From: CAYRTD01 sp964426915
Lineage (GTDB): Bacteria > Bacteroidota > Bacteroidia > Bacteroidales > GCA-2748055
Direction: 5' to 3'
Length of the DNA stretch: 14,524 bases
Assembly (NCBI GenBank): GCA_964426915.1
Contig: CAYRTD010000108.1
Location: 1 to 14,524 of the forward strand
Part shown: positions 1 through 9,300 of the stretch, piece after piece
Position numbering within the stretch: the first letter of the stretch is position 1
Layout of the letters: each line of letters opens with the position of its first letter
Notes under the pieces: generated by a model
Told to the model about the DNA's origin: nothing
The model's database searches: none
Seen by the model: only the letters and a program-made list of their open reading frames with translations
Position numbers and translations under genes: made by a program

Positions 1-58
1 CTGCGGTCTTTTATTCCTTATCACTTTGCCCTGGGCTAGTGTAAGTTGGCCTTTCCTT

Positions 59-86
59 GCTCCGCTGAAGCTTCGCGAAGGCGAGC
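59..86. repeat. Hairpin in left repeat mosaic
   Basis: GCTC at 59-62 pairs with GAGC at 83-86, and the interior holds the perfect palindrome CTTCGCGAAG (71-80). It directly follows copy A on the minus strand and is probably part of the same mobile repeat mosaic. No T-run adjoins it, so a terminator role is not supported. Confidence 0.55.
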
Positions 87-91
87 AGGCC

Positions 92-154
92 GGAATTGCA
101 TTACCGGAATACAATTAAACAAGGTTTCGAACACTCAAAGGTTTCAACCCGTGG
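92..154 (-). repeat. Dispersed intergenic repeat, copy A
   Basis: Read on the minus strand, these 63 nt align without gaps to 14397-14459 on the plus strand, with about 49 identical positions. The shared blocks are CCACGGGT near the start, AACCTTTGAGTGTTCG in the middle and ATGCAATTCC at the end. No reading frame is conserved, so this is a non-coding dispersed repeat. Similar palindrome-rich intergenic repeats are common in Bacteroidota and are sometimes mobilised by REP-associated (Y1) transposases. No such transposase lies in the window, so the mechanism is inferred. Confidence 0.8.
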
Positions 155-174
155 GAAATGATAATAAACCCGCC

Positions 175-229
175 AACCCCGGAGGGGGTTTCATAAGGTT
201 AAGAGCCTCCACCCCCGGGAATACGGGGG
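175..229. repeat. Two adjacent GC-rich hairpins
   Basis: AACCCC (175-180) pairs with GGGGTT (185-190), and CCCCCG (212-217) pairs with CGGGGG (224-229). Both belong to the gene-free repeat mosaic at 1-440. A third, AT-rich stem follows: TAATTAT (254-260) with ATAATTA (268-274). The spacing of palindromes resembles a REP-like cluster more than regulatory DNA. Confidence 0.5.
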
Positions 230-323
230 CATAAAGCGATAATTACAAAGCATTAATTATCAAGGAGATAATTAAACTTGTCATCAGTACCGAGAAGCCG
301 CAGCGATAGCGGAGGCTTCGACG

Positions 324-341
324 GGAGAGACCCCTCTCTCC
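324..341. repeat. Hairpin GGAGAGA/TCTCTCC
   Basis: A 7-bp perfect stem (324-330 with 335-341) has a CCCC loop. Read on the minus strand it begins GAAGGAGAGAG, which resembles the last bases of the window (GGAAGGAGAGAGAG, 14511-14524). That suggests the homology between the left mosaic and the right-end repeat continues beyond the 63-nt core. Confidence 0.5.
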
Positions 342-364
342 TTCAAATCCGAAAATGCTCATCC

Positions 365-433
365 GAAAAATCGCATCAATAACACTCAAAGCTTGTCACC
401 CACGGCTATTCCAGTTTGACCCCGTTCGGGGTC
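365..433 (-). repeat. Dispersed intergenic repeat, copy B
   Basis: The minus strand of 381-416 matches 14386-14421 at 31 of 36 positions, sharing GAATAGCC and CTTTGAGTGTT. It then skips about 20 nt relative to copy C before a weaker match around TGATGCGATT. A hairpin GACCCC/GGGGTC (418-423 with 428-433) precedes the core, and copy C has a similar short stem at the same place (14371 onward). Copy B is a shortened relative of copies A and C. Confidence 0.75.
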
Positions 434-716
434 CCCCGGAGGGCTTGGATGGGTAAGAAAGGAGGAATGCTTTCAGATTATAAGTTCTTTTGATAAAATT
501 TTTACAGCAATGCAGAACCGAGTGATAACGAGCTCACGCCGGGTCCACGGTACTTCGGGAAATACCACTTAAATCCATGAGATCCCTCGGCTATCTCCCG
601 AAAGCTTTCGGGACGGGATCAGTTCGACTAAATGATTTTGAAAACCAAAATCATAGTCTCACTGACATTATGGACAGACTTTAATTGGCTTTTGTCAGAA
701 ATGAATTTAAATTCAT
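434..716. other. Gene-free region with palindromes upstream of the STAND gene
   Basis: I see no credible coding sequence here. Structures present are an 18-nt perfect palindrome, TCCCGAAAGCTTTCGGGA (596-613), a 9-bp stem ATGATTTTG/CAAAATCAT (632-640 with 646-654), and a 16-nt palindrome ATGAATTTAAATTCAT (701-716). The first resembles short palindromic repeats common in Bacteroidota intergenic DNA. The last is AT-rich and could be an operator, but nothing else supports that. Confidence 0.5.
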
Positions 717-796
717 CAAAAAAATTTCACTAATTAATAACAGTAAGGGACTTCATACGTTAAACTAAAGAAAATACTTTTCTTCAAAATTTGTCA

Positions 797-817
797 CCTA
801 AGAAATAATTTCTTGGG
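797..817. terminator. Possible hairpin terminator or repeat upstream of the STAND gene
   Basis: CCTAAGAAAT (797-806) pairs with ATTTCTTGGG (808-817), with one T-G wobble, and TTTTAACTTTATTTTTG follows. It could block read-through into the next gene or act as an operator. No gene upstream in the window requires a terminator, so its role is uncertain. Confidence 0.3.
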
Positions 818-826
818 TTTTAACTT

Positions 827-866
827 TATTTTTGTATATTTTGAAGAATAAAAAGACATATTTTTG
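827..866 (+). promoter_or_regulatory. Two candidate -7 elements for the STAND gene
   Basis: TATTTTTG occurs twice, at 827-834 and 859-866. Both match the Bacteroidota -7 consensus TAnnTTTG exactly. Neither has a TTTG at the ideal 19-nt spacing. For the downstream copy, upstream TTG elements lie 15 or 24 nt away. Use of 827-834 would give a leader of roughly 30 nt. Use of 859-866 would place the transcript start at or almost at the ATG (872), giving a leaderless or near-leaderless mRNA. Confidence 0.4.
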
Positions 867-871
867 CACCC

Positions 872-3800
872 ATGGCTGAGAACGCACGTCACGACATTAA
901 TATAACCAGGAAATCCCAGAATCCATTTGTAGGCATTCGTCCTCTAGATACCTCTGAAAAACATTTGTTTTTCGGTCGGGATACTCATGTTAAATCGATA
1001 GTAAATAAATTGTATACGAATCATTTTGTTGTTATAAGTGGTGCTTCGGGAATCGGTAAAACTTCATTGGTTAATTGCGGTATAATACCGGAAGTGCTCA
1101 AAGAGGGCCATTGGAAAATTATATCTTCTGAGATCATCGATTCTCCCCTTGAAAATCTCTGCATTGATTTTCTAAGAACCAACAACAAAGTGCCTTCCGT
1201 TGAATATCCGGAACCTTGTAAAGATTTTAAAAGATCTGAATTTATAAAGTACCTGAAAGAAGATTCTAAAAAAAATAGTTACAACTATTTGGTCGTTATT
1301 GACCAGTTTGAGCAGTTGGTTTTAAATGGGGCTGATAAAAGTAGGGATGCATATGAGAAAGCCCTGGCCTCATATATTAACCTGCTTGTTGATTTGATTA
1401 ACGAAAAAGGAATTCCGGTTTATATCATCATATCCATTCGATCTGATTATATAGAAAAATTTGTTGACTATAGTGAATTTACAGAATTAGTAAATGATAG
1501 TCATTATCTGTTACCTTTAATGGCAGATGTTGATTTGCGCGAAGCTATCAGTGGACCTCTGAAATTTGCCGGAGTGGATTGTGAGAATAAATTAACCGAT
1601 CGGATTATAGATGATTTAAAAGGTAAACAGGACAAGCTTGCGTTAATGCAACACGTGTTAATGCGAAGCTTTAATATATGGAAGGAATCTGCCAAAAAGG
1701 GAGAACCACTGTCCGTCGAATTATACGAGCAGGCCGGAACTGTTGATAACGCTCTTCACAATCATGCGGAGGAGGCTTATAGTGAATTAACAGAAAATAA
1801 TAAAAAAATATGCGAAAGAATCTTCAAAACAATTACAGCAAAAATATCAGAAGATCAATACGTTAAACTGCACATAAAAATAGAGGAGCTTGTTAAAATC
1901 ACACAGGTTGAAGATTATATTATAATAAAAATTATTAATGTATTCAACAAAAAGTCCCGGCCTCTTTTAATTCCCTCTCAGGATACACTTCTCACAGAAG
2001 ACAGTTATGTGAGTCTCTCGCATGAAGTATTAATAAGAAACTGGGGTCGGCTAAAAAGTTGGGTGGATGAAGAAGCCGACTCGGTAGAAATGTATAAACG
2101 TCTTGCAGACAGTGCATTTAAATTTCAGATGGGTAAAGGCGAATTATGGAGTTCTCCTGAACTCGATCAGGCATTAGCGTGGCGGGAAAAAAATGCTCCC
2201 AATGCAACCTGGGCACATCGCCACAATCCTGCTTTTGAACGTACAATGGTTTTTCTGGAATTGTCGGAAATTGAACATCAGCAGAAGACGGAAAATGTTT
2301 TAAGGCATAAACTGTTAAAGAAAAATTGGGTGGTGAGAATATCTGTTTTTGCCGCACTTGTTGTGCTGGTGGTACTTGGTTTTGCATTGTTGTCGGATGG
2401 TTCAGAGGAATTAAGCGAATCTTCTGACCAAGCTCAAACCGAAGATAATTTTTCAGATGAAAGGAATATCACTCTTTCGCCACAAGCTGATCAGGAACGA
2501 ATAAGTGAAAATGAAGATACTGATATTGAGGACCCTGTAGCGCAAAACGACCTTCCTGTGTCGCAAGGGGAAAGCTCCGATCCAATTAGTTCAGGAAGGG
2601 ATGAAACATCCCAGGATCAAAATGTGGAAAGAAATCAGAGAGCAACAGAAGATTTAAGCAGTAACCGGGATGATGATGCTTCTGAAAGTACGACATCTCC
2701 GGCGAATGAAACGGACAGTGATATTATCGTACCTTCTCCCGATGTTAATCAGAATGATGAGGAGACTACCAATCCGACAATCAACCGGGAAAAAATGCAG
2801 GATGTTTCTTTTTCAATGGCTGAGGCATCAATTCAGATCGATAACGATCCGGATTTAAAAGTTTTGCTTGCATATCAGTCTTTCTTATTTAACGAGGAGT
2901 ACAATAACAACAGCTTCGAACCGGTTATTTATGAAGCTTTGTATAGATCCTTAAAAACACAGCTTGGCGACTCTTATAATGCTTTCACAGGTCCTTCAAA
3001 AGCAGTCCGCTCTATAGATTTTCTTCCTAATTCAACATCTTTCTTCACCGCAGGGAGTGAGGGAAACATTCTGAAATGGAATGCCCGAAGTGAGAATCCA
3101 CAGTACAATACTATTCTTTCAGGAAGAGGGATACTTGAGAAGATCAAAGTTACCAATGACGGAAAATGGTTAATTATTGCGGAGAACCGGAATGGGATAT
3201 TATTACATAATCTTTCTTCATCAGGGAGTGTTCCCGAAAAGATCAGTGGTAACGATCTTAACATAAGGTCCATAGCCCTTGCTCCGGATAACAACACATT
3301 TTACACTGCCGGGACAGAAAATTTCATTGAACGCTTTGTAATTGATTCCCGTATGAGTGAAGTGATAATTGAAACAGGTTCGAGAATCAATTCTCTCGCG
3401 CTTTCTCCCAACGGCAGAACTCTTGCCGCCGGTTCCCGTGACGGAAAACTTATTACCTGGAATACCTCCGGAAACTTCGATCAGACTGTTATCCTCAATG
3501 TTCCAAATAATGCAGTTCAGAGTGTTAACTTTTCTCCTAATGGAAGATATCTGGCATGTGGGTTGCTGAATGGGAAAATACTAATTTTCAGTACGGGCAA
3601 TTTTGAGCTTGTAAAGGAAATAACTGAACATCAGGCAAGGGTAACAGAAATAGATTTTAGCCCTGATGGTCGATTCCTGGCAAGCTCCGCCTATGATGGT
3701 AAAGTTTTATTATGGAATATGAACGATTTTTCTTCCTCCCCTGTCATTTTTAATGATAACGGAGGGTTTGTTTTTACGGTGAATTTCAGCACTTCGGGAA

Positions 3801-3970
3801 ATTATATGGTAAGTGGAAGTGCTCAGGAAAACAGGTTGGTTGTACGATCTGTATCTTCATCAAGTCTGGCAGACCGATCATGTTTTCTGGTTTCCAGAAA
3901 CATGACAAGAAATGAATGGGATAATTATGTCGGGCAGGATATTCCTTATCGGGAGACCTGTTCTGACTAA
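872..3970 (+). CDS. Membrane-anchored nSTAND1 ATPase with C-terminal WD40 propeller
   Basis: This 1032-aa STAND-type P-loop protein starts at the first in-frame ATG and has no Shine-Dalgarno sequence. Residues 17-36 (NPFVGIRPL...FFGR) are the usual entry to the nSTAND1 domain. GASGIGKT (57-64) is the Walker A motif, VVIDQFEQ (141-148) is Walker B-like, and ISIRSDY (187-193) is a probable sensor segment. LSHEVLIRNW (382-391) is the family's winged-helix-like signature. A basic stretch (LRHKLLKKNW) precedes one membrane helix at about 487-507, followed by an acidic, Ser/Asn-rich linker (about 508-645). A helical module (646-700) leads into WD40-like repeats (about 705-995). The tail carries EWDNYVGQDIPYRETC. 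The charge pattern predicts a cytoplasmic ATPase and a periplasmic propeller. STAND proteins are generally signal-triggered assembly switches; the ligand here is unknown. It heads a probable four-gene operon. Confidence 0.93.
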   Translation: MAENARHDINITRKSQNPFVGIRPLDTSEKHLFFGRDTHVKSIVNKLYTNHFVVISGASGIGKTSLVNCGIIPEVLKEGHWKIISSEIIDSPLENLCIDFLRTNNKVPSVEYPEPCKDFKRSEFIKYLKEDSKKNSYNYLVVIDQFEQLVLNGADKSRDAYEKALASYINLLVDLINEKGIPVYIIISIRSDYIEKFVDYSEFTELVNDSHYLLPLMADVDLREAISGPLKFAGVDCENKLTDRIIDDLKGKQDKLALMQHVLMRSFNIWKESAKKGEPLSVELYEQAGTVDNALHNHAEEAYSELTENNKKICERIFKTITAKISEDQYVKLHIKIEELVKITQVEDYIIIKIINVFNKKSRPLLIPSQDTLLTEDSYVSLSHEVLIRNWGRLKSWVDEEADSVEMYKRLADSAFKFQMGKGELWSSPELDQALAWREKNAPNATWAHRHNPAFERTMVFLELSEIEHQQKTENVLRHKLLKKNWVVRISVFAALVVLVVLGFALLSDGSEELSESSDQAQTEDNFSDERNITLSPQADQERISENEDTDIEDPVAQNDLPVSQGESSDPISSGRDETSQDQNVERNQRATEDLSSNRDDDASESTTSPANETDSDIIVPSPDVNQNDEETTNPTINREKMQDVSFSMAEASIQIDNDPDLKVLLAYQSFLFNEEYNNNSFEPVIYEALYRSLKTQLGDSYNAFTGPSKAVRSIDFLPNSTSFFTAGSEGNILKWNARSENPQYNTILSGRGILEKIKVTNDGKWLIIAENRNGILLHNLSSSGSVPEKISGNDLNIRSIALAPDNNTFYTAGTENFIERFVIDSRMSEVIIETGSRINSLALSPNGRTLAAGSRDGKLITWNTSGNFDQTVILNVPNNAVQSVNFSPNGRYLACGLLNGKILIFSTGNFELVKEITEHQARVTEIDFSPDGRFLASSAYDGKVLLWNMNDFSSSPVIFNDNGGFVFTVNFSTSGNYMVSGSAQENRLVVRSVSSSSLADRSCFLVSRNMTRNEWDNYVGQDIPYRETCSD

Positions 3971-3993
3971 TAATAAACTAAATAGTTAATTCG

Positions 3994-5043
3994 ATGAAAA
4001 ACCCGCTTTTAATAATTTTCCTACTGATAAACTTGTTTTATCTTTCAGAATTTTCTGTTAAAAGCCAGGTTAATAAATGCTCTCTGAATCTTATCGAAGC
4101 CAAAGAAAAGTTTAATGCCGGACAAATACAGGAGGTGCCGGATCTGCTGCAGGATTGTATTAATAAGGGCTTTAAACCTGAGGACAGGATTGAGGCTTTT
4201 AAATTACTTATCAATGCCTATATTTTTGATGATTATCCTGAGCTGGCTGAAAAATATATGATGACCTTCCTAAATGAATATCCTGAGTATAAGATTTCTG
4301 AATCTGACTCTTATGAGTTTGTAAACCTTTTTCAGCAATTTGACAACCGCCCGCGTTATTCAATTGGAGGCCAGGCCGGGACAAATATGGCCCATGTCAG
4401 AGTAATTGAACCATTTGGCATTTATAATATCAATGAAGTTAGCGGAACATATAGATTTAAAGCGGGATTTCAATTAGGGGGAAATTTCTATTATTATATA
4501 AATAGAAATATAGAACTTAATTTTGAAGCTGTGTATTCAAATACCCGATTCAAATATGAGGTAAATTCTTTTCCTTTTACAAAAACAGAATATACTGAAG
4601 TACAGAAAAAAATTGAGTTACCGGTTTCTGCGGTTTATTCTTTTGGGGATAAAAAAATTAGTCCTTATTTGAGACTGGGCTTGAACAGCTCATTATTACT
4701 GTCTGCCAAAGGAGAATCTCTGCGTACATATATGAATACCAGTGGTGTGGAATTTGACGAAATTAACGGAAGTGCTACTGACATTTCTGATAAGCGGGTT
4801 CCATTTAATATTTCTGCTTTTTTTGGAGGAGGAGGAAGGATTAATATCCCAAAAGCTTTTGTATTTTTCGATCTGAGATATAATTTTGGATTAACTTCAC
4901 AGGTTATTCCGGAAAGCAGAAGAAATACAAATGATGATAATATTTGGCTTTTTTATAATCAACAGGATGACTTTTCGCTGAATAATTTCTCTTTTTACAT
5001 AGGATATGCCAGGAAAATTTATAATCCGAAGAGAAAAAAATAA
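3994..5043 (+). CDS. Outer-membrane beta-barrel protein (PorT-like) with helical N-terminal domain
   Basis: The 349-aa product has an N-terminal signal sequence (about 1-25, ending VKSQ). Residues 29-118 form a helical, TPR-like module (CSLNLIEAKEKFNAG..., then CINKGF, AEKYM and FLNEYPEY) with Cys29 and Cys55, which could form a disulfide. Residues 121-343 alternate aromatic and glycine-rich strands (SIGGQAGTN, FQLGGNFYYYINR, AFFGGGGRINI, FSFYIGYARKIY), typical of PorT/OmpA-like outer-membrane barrels of Bacteroidota. It begins 23 nt after the STAND gene in the same direction. The periplasmic module could contact the propeller of the upstream protein, but this is inference. The exact family is not certain, and the basic tail (PKRKK) is unusual for a barrel terminus. 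Confidence 0.88.
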   Translation: MKNPLLIIFLLINLFYLSEFSVKSQVNKCSLNLIEAKEKFNAGQIQEVPDLLQDCINKGFKPEDRIEAFKLLINAYIFDDYPELAEKYMMTFLNEYPEYKISESDSYEFVNLFQQFDNRPRYSIGGQAGTNMAHVRVIEPFGIYNINEVSGTYRFKAGFQLGGNFYYYINRNIELNFEAVYSNTRFKYEVNSFPFTKTEYTEVQKKIELPVSAVYSFGDKKISPYLRLGLNSSLLLSAKGESLRTYMNTSGVEFDEINGSATDISDKRVPFNISAFFGGGGRINIPKAFVFFDLRYNFGLTSQVIPESRRNTNDDNIWLFYNQQDDFSLNNFSFYIGYARKIYNPKRKK

Positions 5044-5111
5044 AAATTCTTACAAAGCCTGGATTGAATATTTAATCCCATCTTCGAACCTGGGAAGAAA
5101 GTTGTAAAAAC

Positions 5112-6272
5112 ATGAAAAGAGTACTTATATATTTTATAATTCTGATATCATTCCCGGCCTGCACCAAAGATGATGTTTCAGAAAAGCAGTTGGATTATTA
5201 TATAAAATACTATGGAAACTTTCTCCAGGACAATGCTTATAGTGTTCAGGAATCTGGTGACGGAGGACTGGTTTTTACTGGCTCCGTTGAACATCTGACA
5301 ACAGGTAAAGATATTGTATTGATTAAAACCGATCAGTACGGGAACCAGGTTGAATGGTCACCTAAATATTTTGGTTTTGGTTTTGATGATGAAGGTTATA
5401 GCATTGAGATTTTGGAAGACGGTTATCTGATAGCCGGTACAGCCACTAATAGTGACGGAATTAAAGATGCTATCGTGATAAAAACTGATCTGCAAGGCAA
5501 TAAGATCGGGAAAGAATTTATTTATGGAGGAAGTAATGATCATTTCGCCATGGATGTTGCTAAACGTTCGACTAACGGATACATAGTCGTCGGTTATTCG
5601 GAAAATCCTGCTGGCGGAAACAAAAGTTTTTTTGTAATTACATTAGATGAAGAATTGAATAATACGGGAATAACAACTTCTCTATCAAGGGGTGAGGAAT
5701 TTTTAAGAATAATCCGGAATAGTGAAAAAGAGTATATGGCATTGGGAAACCAATTCAATTCAGATAATGAATCTCAGTTTATAATTGCCAAATTAAATGA
5801 AACAGGAAATATTTTTGATCTTGTTTTTCTGGGATCACTTAATGTCTCTGAAGTCTTAAGTGATATTTCTGCTCCTAATGACTCAACGGTCTATATGTTT
5901 GGTTCGGTTCGTGAAGAAGAAAATGCTGAAACCAGGCTAATTTTAAAGAAAATTGTAAATCTTGAAGAGAGGTGGACCAGAATCATTACGGGTTCTGGGA
6001 ATTTGACGGCAAAGGCTATTACCCACAAGGAGGATGGTAGTATAATTATTGCCGCGGATAAGGCTTATCAGGGAGATAAAAATATTATTATTTATTTTCT
6101 TGACGATGCAGGAAATATTATTGATTCCAAGGAATACGGCGGGACAGGGGATCAAACTGTTGAAGATATATTGCTCTCTGAAGACAATTTGATCATACTT
6201 GGTGGAAATGCTTATGAGCAAAACAGGATGATATCTGTTATAAAGACAGATAGTAAGGGACAAATCTGGTAA
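5112..6272 (+). CDS. Surface lipoprotein with seven propeller-like repeats
   Basis: The 386-aa product has a lipoprotein signal (MKRVLIYFIILISFPAC) with the lipidated cysteine at residue 17. CTKDD follows, close to the lipoprotein export signal described in Capnocytophaga (Cys-Gln-Lys plus Asp/Glu), so surface exposure is likely. The mature part has seven repeats of about 51 residues starting near 33, 86, 137, 190, 238, 290 and 341. Their pattern is aromatic/Gly-Gly ... acidic-Gly-Gly-hydrophobic-Gly ... Ile-Lys-Thr-Asp ... Gly. IKTD occurs at 71-74, 123-126 and 377-380. Seven repeats fit one seven-bladed beta-propeller of the kind found in many Bacteroidota surface proteins. It lies 68 nt after the barrel gene, probably in the same operon. 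Its binding partner is unknown. Confidence 0.88.
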   Translation: MKRVLIYFIILISFPACTKDDVSEKQLDYYIKYYGNFLQDNAYSVQESGDGGLVFTGSVEHLTTGKDIVLIKTDQYGNQVEWSPKYFGFGFDDEGYSIEILEDGYLIAGTATNSDGIKDAIVIKTDLQGNKIGKEFIYGGSNDHFAMDVAKRSTNGYIVVGYSENPAGGNKSFFVITLDEELNNTGITTSLSRGEEFLRIIRNSEKEYMALGNQFNSDNESQFIIAKLNETGNIFDLVFLGSLNVSEVLSDISAPNDSTVYMFGSVREEENAETRLILKKIVNLEERWTRIITGSGNLTAKAITHKEDGSIIIAADKAYQGDKNIIIYFLDDAGNIIDSKEYGGTGDQTVEDILLSEDNLIILGGNAYEQNRMISVIKTDSKGQIW

Positions 6273-6321
6273 AAACTATAATTTACCGGTACTCCCAGTT
6301 TACGTTTTAAATTCTGCCGCC

Positions 6322-9300
6322 ATGAAAAATCTATTTTTTACAGCATTATTTATTGCAGGAATGCTAATGCCTGCTGTAATCTTTTCCCAATCTGCAAACC
6401 TGTCAGGTACCATTTTTACAAATAATCTGGAAAGTGATATAAGAATAGGAGGAGAGACTATTGAAATTAAATTATCTGGTTTTGGTTTTTTCTGGAGACC
6501 CGTGCGCTGGGATAGTGATATCGGTAAGGATTCTGATGTTACCGAGGATCTGATAGATGGGTTTTCCGGGGATGAGAACTTTGATGATGTTACGGAAGAG
6601 TTAAATCATAGGCATATTGAAAGGGTGGATGATTATCTGGTAAGGATTACTTTGCCGGAGGTGCCGGATTACGATCTCGATGATGAAGATGAAACAATTG
6701 AAGTGATAATTCCATCTTCATGCCTGACCTTTTATTCTGAGCCGGTTTCTGCTGCCCCGGATATCATCATCAAGTATGAGCAGGCTGCAGCTACTATAAA
6801 CGACCCGGGACTCAAGGAATCAACTTTGGATGGATCTGAACTTATAATAACATTGAAAGAAGAAGAATTTAAAAATTCAGATCTTCAAATCAAGAACTTT
6901 ACACATAATGGTCCTGATGCTATTAGCATTAATGCTGTTAATTATGTTAGTGAAACAAAGGCGGTGATAACTTTAGGACTGGATGGAGCTCTTACTGACA
7001 ACATAAATAATTTCAGGATTACAGTTTCATCAAAGGAACTTGAGGGCGATCAATCTCTTACAACCAATGGCATATCAATTACCAGTCAGAGTATTCCTTT
7101 TATTATTGATGTAACTATACCGGAAGATACATATATTATTGGTGAATTAGTAAAGGTCCTTATTTCGGTAAATGATAATCCTGACAGTGAGTATAAATAT
7201 TATTCAGGAACAGTTGCAGGAAAAGAACTTACTAATCTTCAGAAAGAATCAAACAGTCTATATTCAGCGTATTTCACTGTAGAAGAAGGGGATGCGGATT
7301 ATTCCGCCGATCAGAACATTCCGGTAAATAACCTCCGACTGTCATCCGGATCTTTGATAGGAAAGGCCTATAATGGTGTTATAAATAACGCTACCATTAT
7401 TGATGCAAATGCTCCGGTGGTTAGTAAGATATCCGTAGACAATGGTACCTATTATATTGGAGATAGAATTTTAGTGGATATTGAAGCCGATGGGAATAAT
7501 TATACTGCTGTGAATGGTACACAGATCAACGGAATTCCCCTTTCTCATTCTTCAGTTAGTTTCGTTAATATAAGCGGTGGTCAGTATCGTCTATCATATA
7601 ACATACAGCCAGATCACCCCGGGGTTTTGCCCGGGGATCTTGAAATAGTCCTATACCTTGAAGATGCTGCAGGTAATATTGGTGGTCCTTACTCTGATGT
7701 TGACCCCAATTCTCTGAGCATTTATACTATTCTGCCTACTGCTGTTATCTCCGGTGATCAGACCATATGCGAAGGCGAAACCGCAAACCTGAATGTAAAT
7801 TTAACCGGTGAATCTCCCTGGCGTATTTACCTGTCTGATGGAGACGATAAAACTGAGCATAACATTAATGAATCGCCATCGGTGTTAAATGTGTCTCCCA
7901 GGGTTAATACTGTTTACAGCATTGATTCTGTTTTCGATGGGAACGGGACTCCAAATGCAGGAGAGGGGTCAGCCACAGTTACCGTAATTGAAAAAACCGA
8001 TGTGGAAATTACTAATACGGACACCATCTTTTCCCTTGATGCAGATCCTGTATTGCTTGAAGCCGTTCCTTCCGGCGGAACTTTTACCGGACCTGGTGTG
8101 GATAGTTCAACGGATTATTTCGATCCGGGGAAGGCTGGCACCTTTTATTCTCCGCATACCCTGTATTACAGCTATACCAATAACCTTGGCTGCACAAGTG
8201 TAGACAGTACGCTTATTTACATTGTCGAAGCTGAAGGCGAGATTCGCATACCCCGGGATCTGTATTGTGATTATGATGCTCCCTTTAAGGTTACTGCTTC
8301 CAATGTTGCAGAAGTGACAGGATCTTTTATTCTTTATAATGAAGAGAATGAGGAGGTAGACGGCCTTACGGATAATGGGGATAACACGGCATCAGTAAAT
8401 CCTGCTGTTCCCGGCGAAGGTACTTTCACGATCGAATATAAATACTTTAGCGGCACTCAGTTTTCTATAAGAAGTAGCTTTCAGATCGAATCTCCGGGAA
8501 ACCTGGAAATACTAATTCCGGACCAGGACGAATATTGTCTGAATGAAGTTCCTTTCACTATGAGCGCTTCAGATCCTGCCGCAGTATTTTCCGGTCCGGG
8601 CGTAAGTGGTAATCCGGAAGATGGGTTTATTTTTAATCCTGCTTCTGCACAGGTGGGCGATAATACTATAACCTTAACAAATACAACCGCAAGCGGATGT
8701 GAAGCCTCTGTTTCAAAAACCATAGAGATCATTAAAGTGCCTGCCTTAAGCTTTACTGTCGATAAATTATGTACCGGCAGCAGTGACACCGTATTTTTTA
8801 CCAATACTACAATGAATAAACATCTTATTTCCGAATGGAACTGGAATTTTGACGATCCGAACAGCGGCGATAATAATACGAGCACTGAAGAAGCTCCCTG
8901 GCATATATTTGAAGAAGCAGGGGTGCGGAATATTATGTTGACGGGAGAAACTTCTGCTGGTTGCGTTGACACCCTCGCTAAAACTATTTCGTTTGAAGAT
9001 AATCCTACCGGTACATTCATACTGGAAAGCGAATGTTTTGAAGAAGGAACTGAAATAAGCCTGTACAGTGAGATGAAGAGCTCCAGTGAAATACAGTCGT
9101 ATGAGTGGACCATTACCAATAGCTCCGGCGAGGTGGAAACTATTAGCGGAGGACCTTCTATTGAATATATTTTCGATAAACTGGACCGGTATTCCATCAG
9201 ACTTGACGCTGAAACCAGCGTAGGTTGCTCGGGAGTTTCTGAAAGAGTGATCGTGTTTAAACCTACGTTCAGCCCAGGTGATTCTGTTGGCGGGTATTAT

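Noticed and set aside
46..234. 62-codon plus-strand ORF in the left repeat region
   Set aside because: It lies across copy A and several hairpins, its composition follows the repeats, and the related repeat at 14397-14459 keeps no such frame.
1..871. Search for tRNA, rRNA or a transposase gene in the left gene-free region
   Set aside because: No cloverleaf, rRNA signature or transposase-like frame was visible; only palindromes and dispersed repeats.
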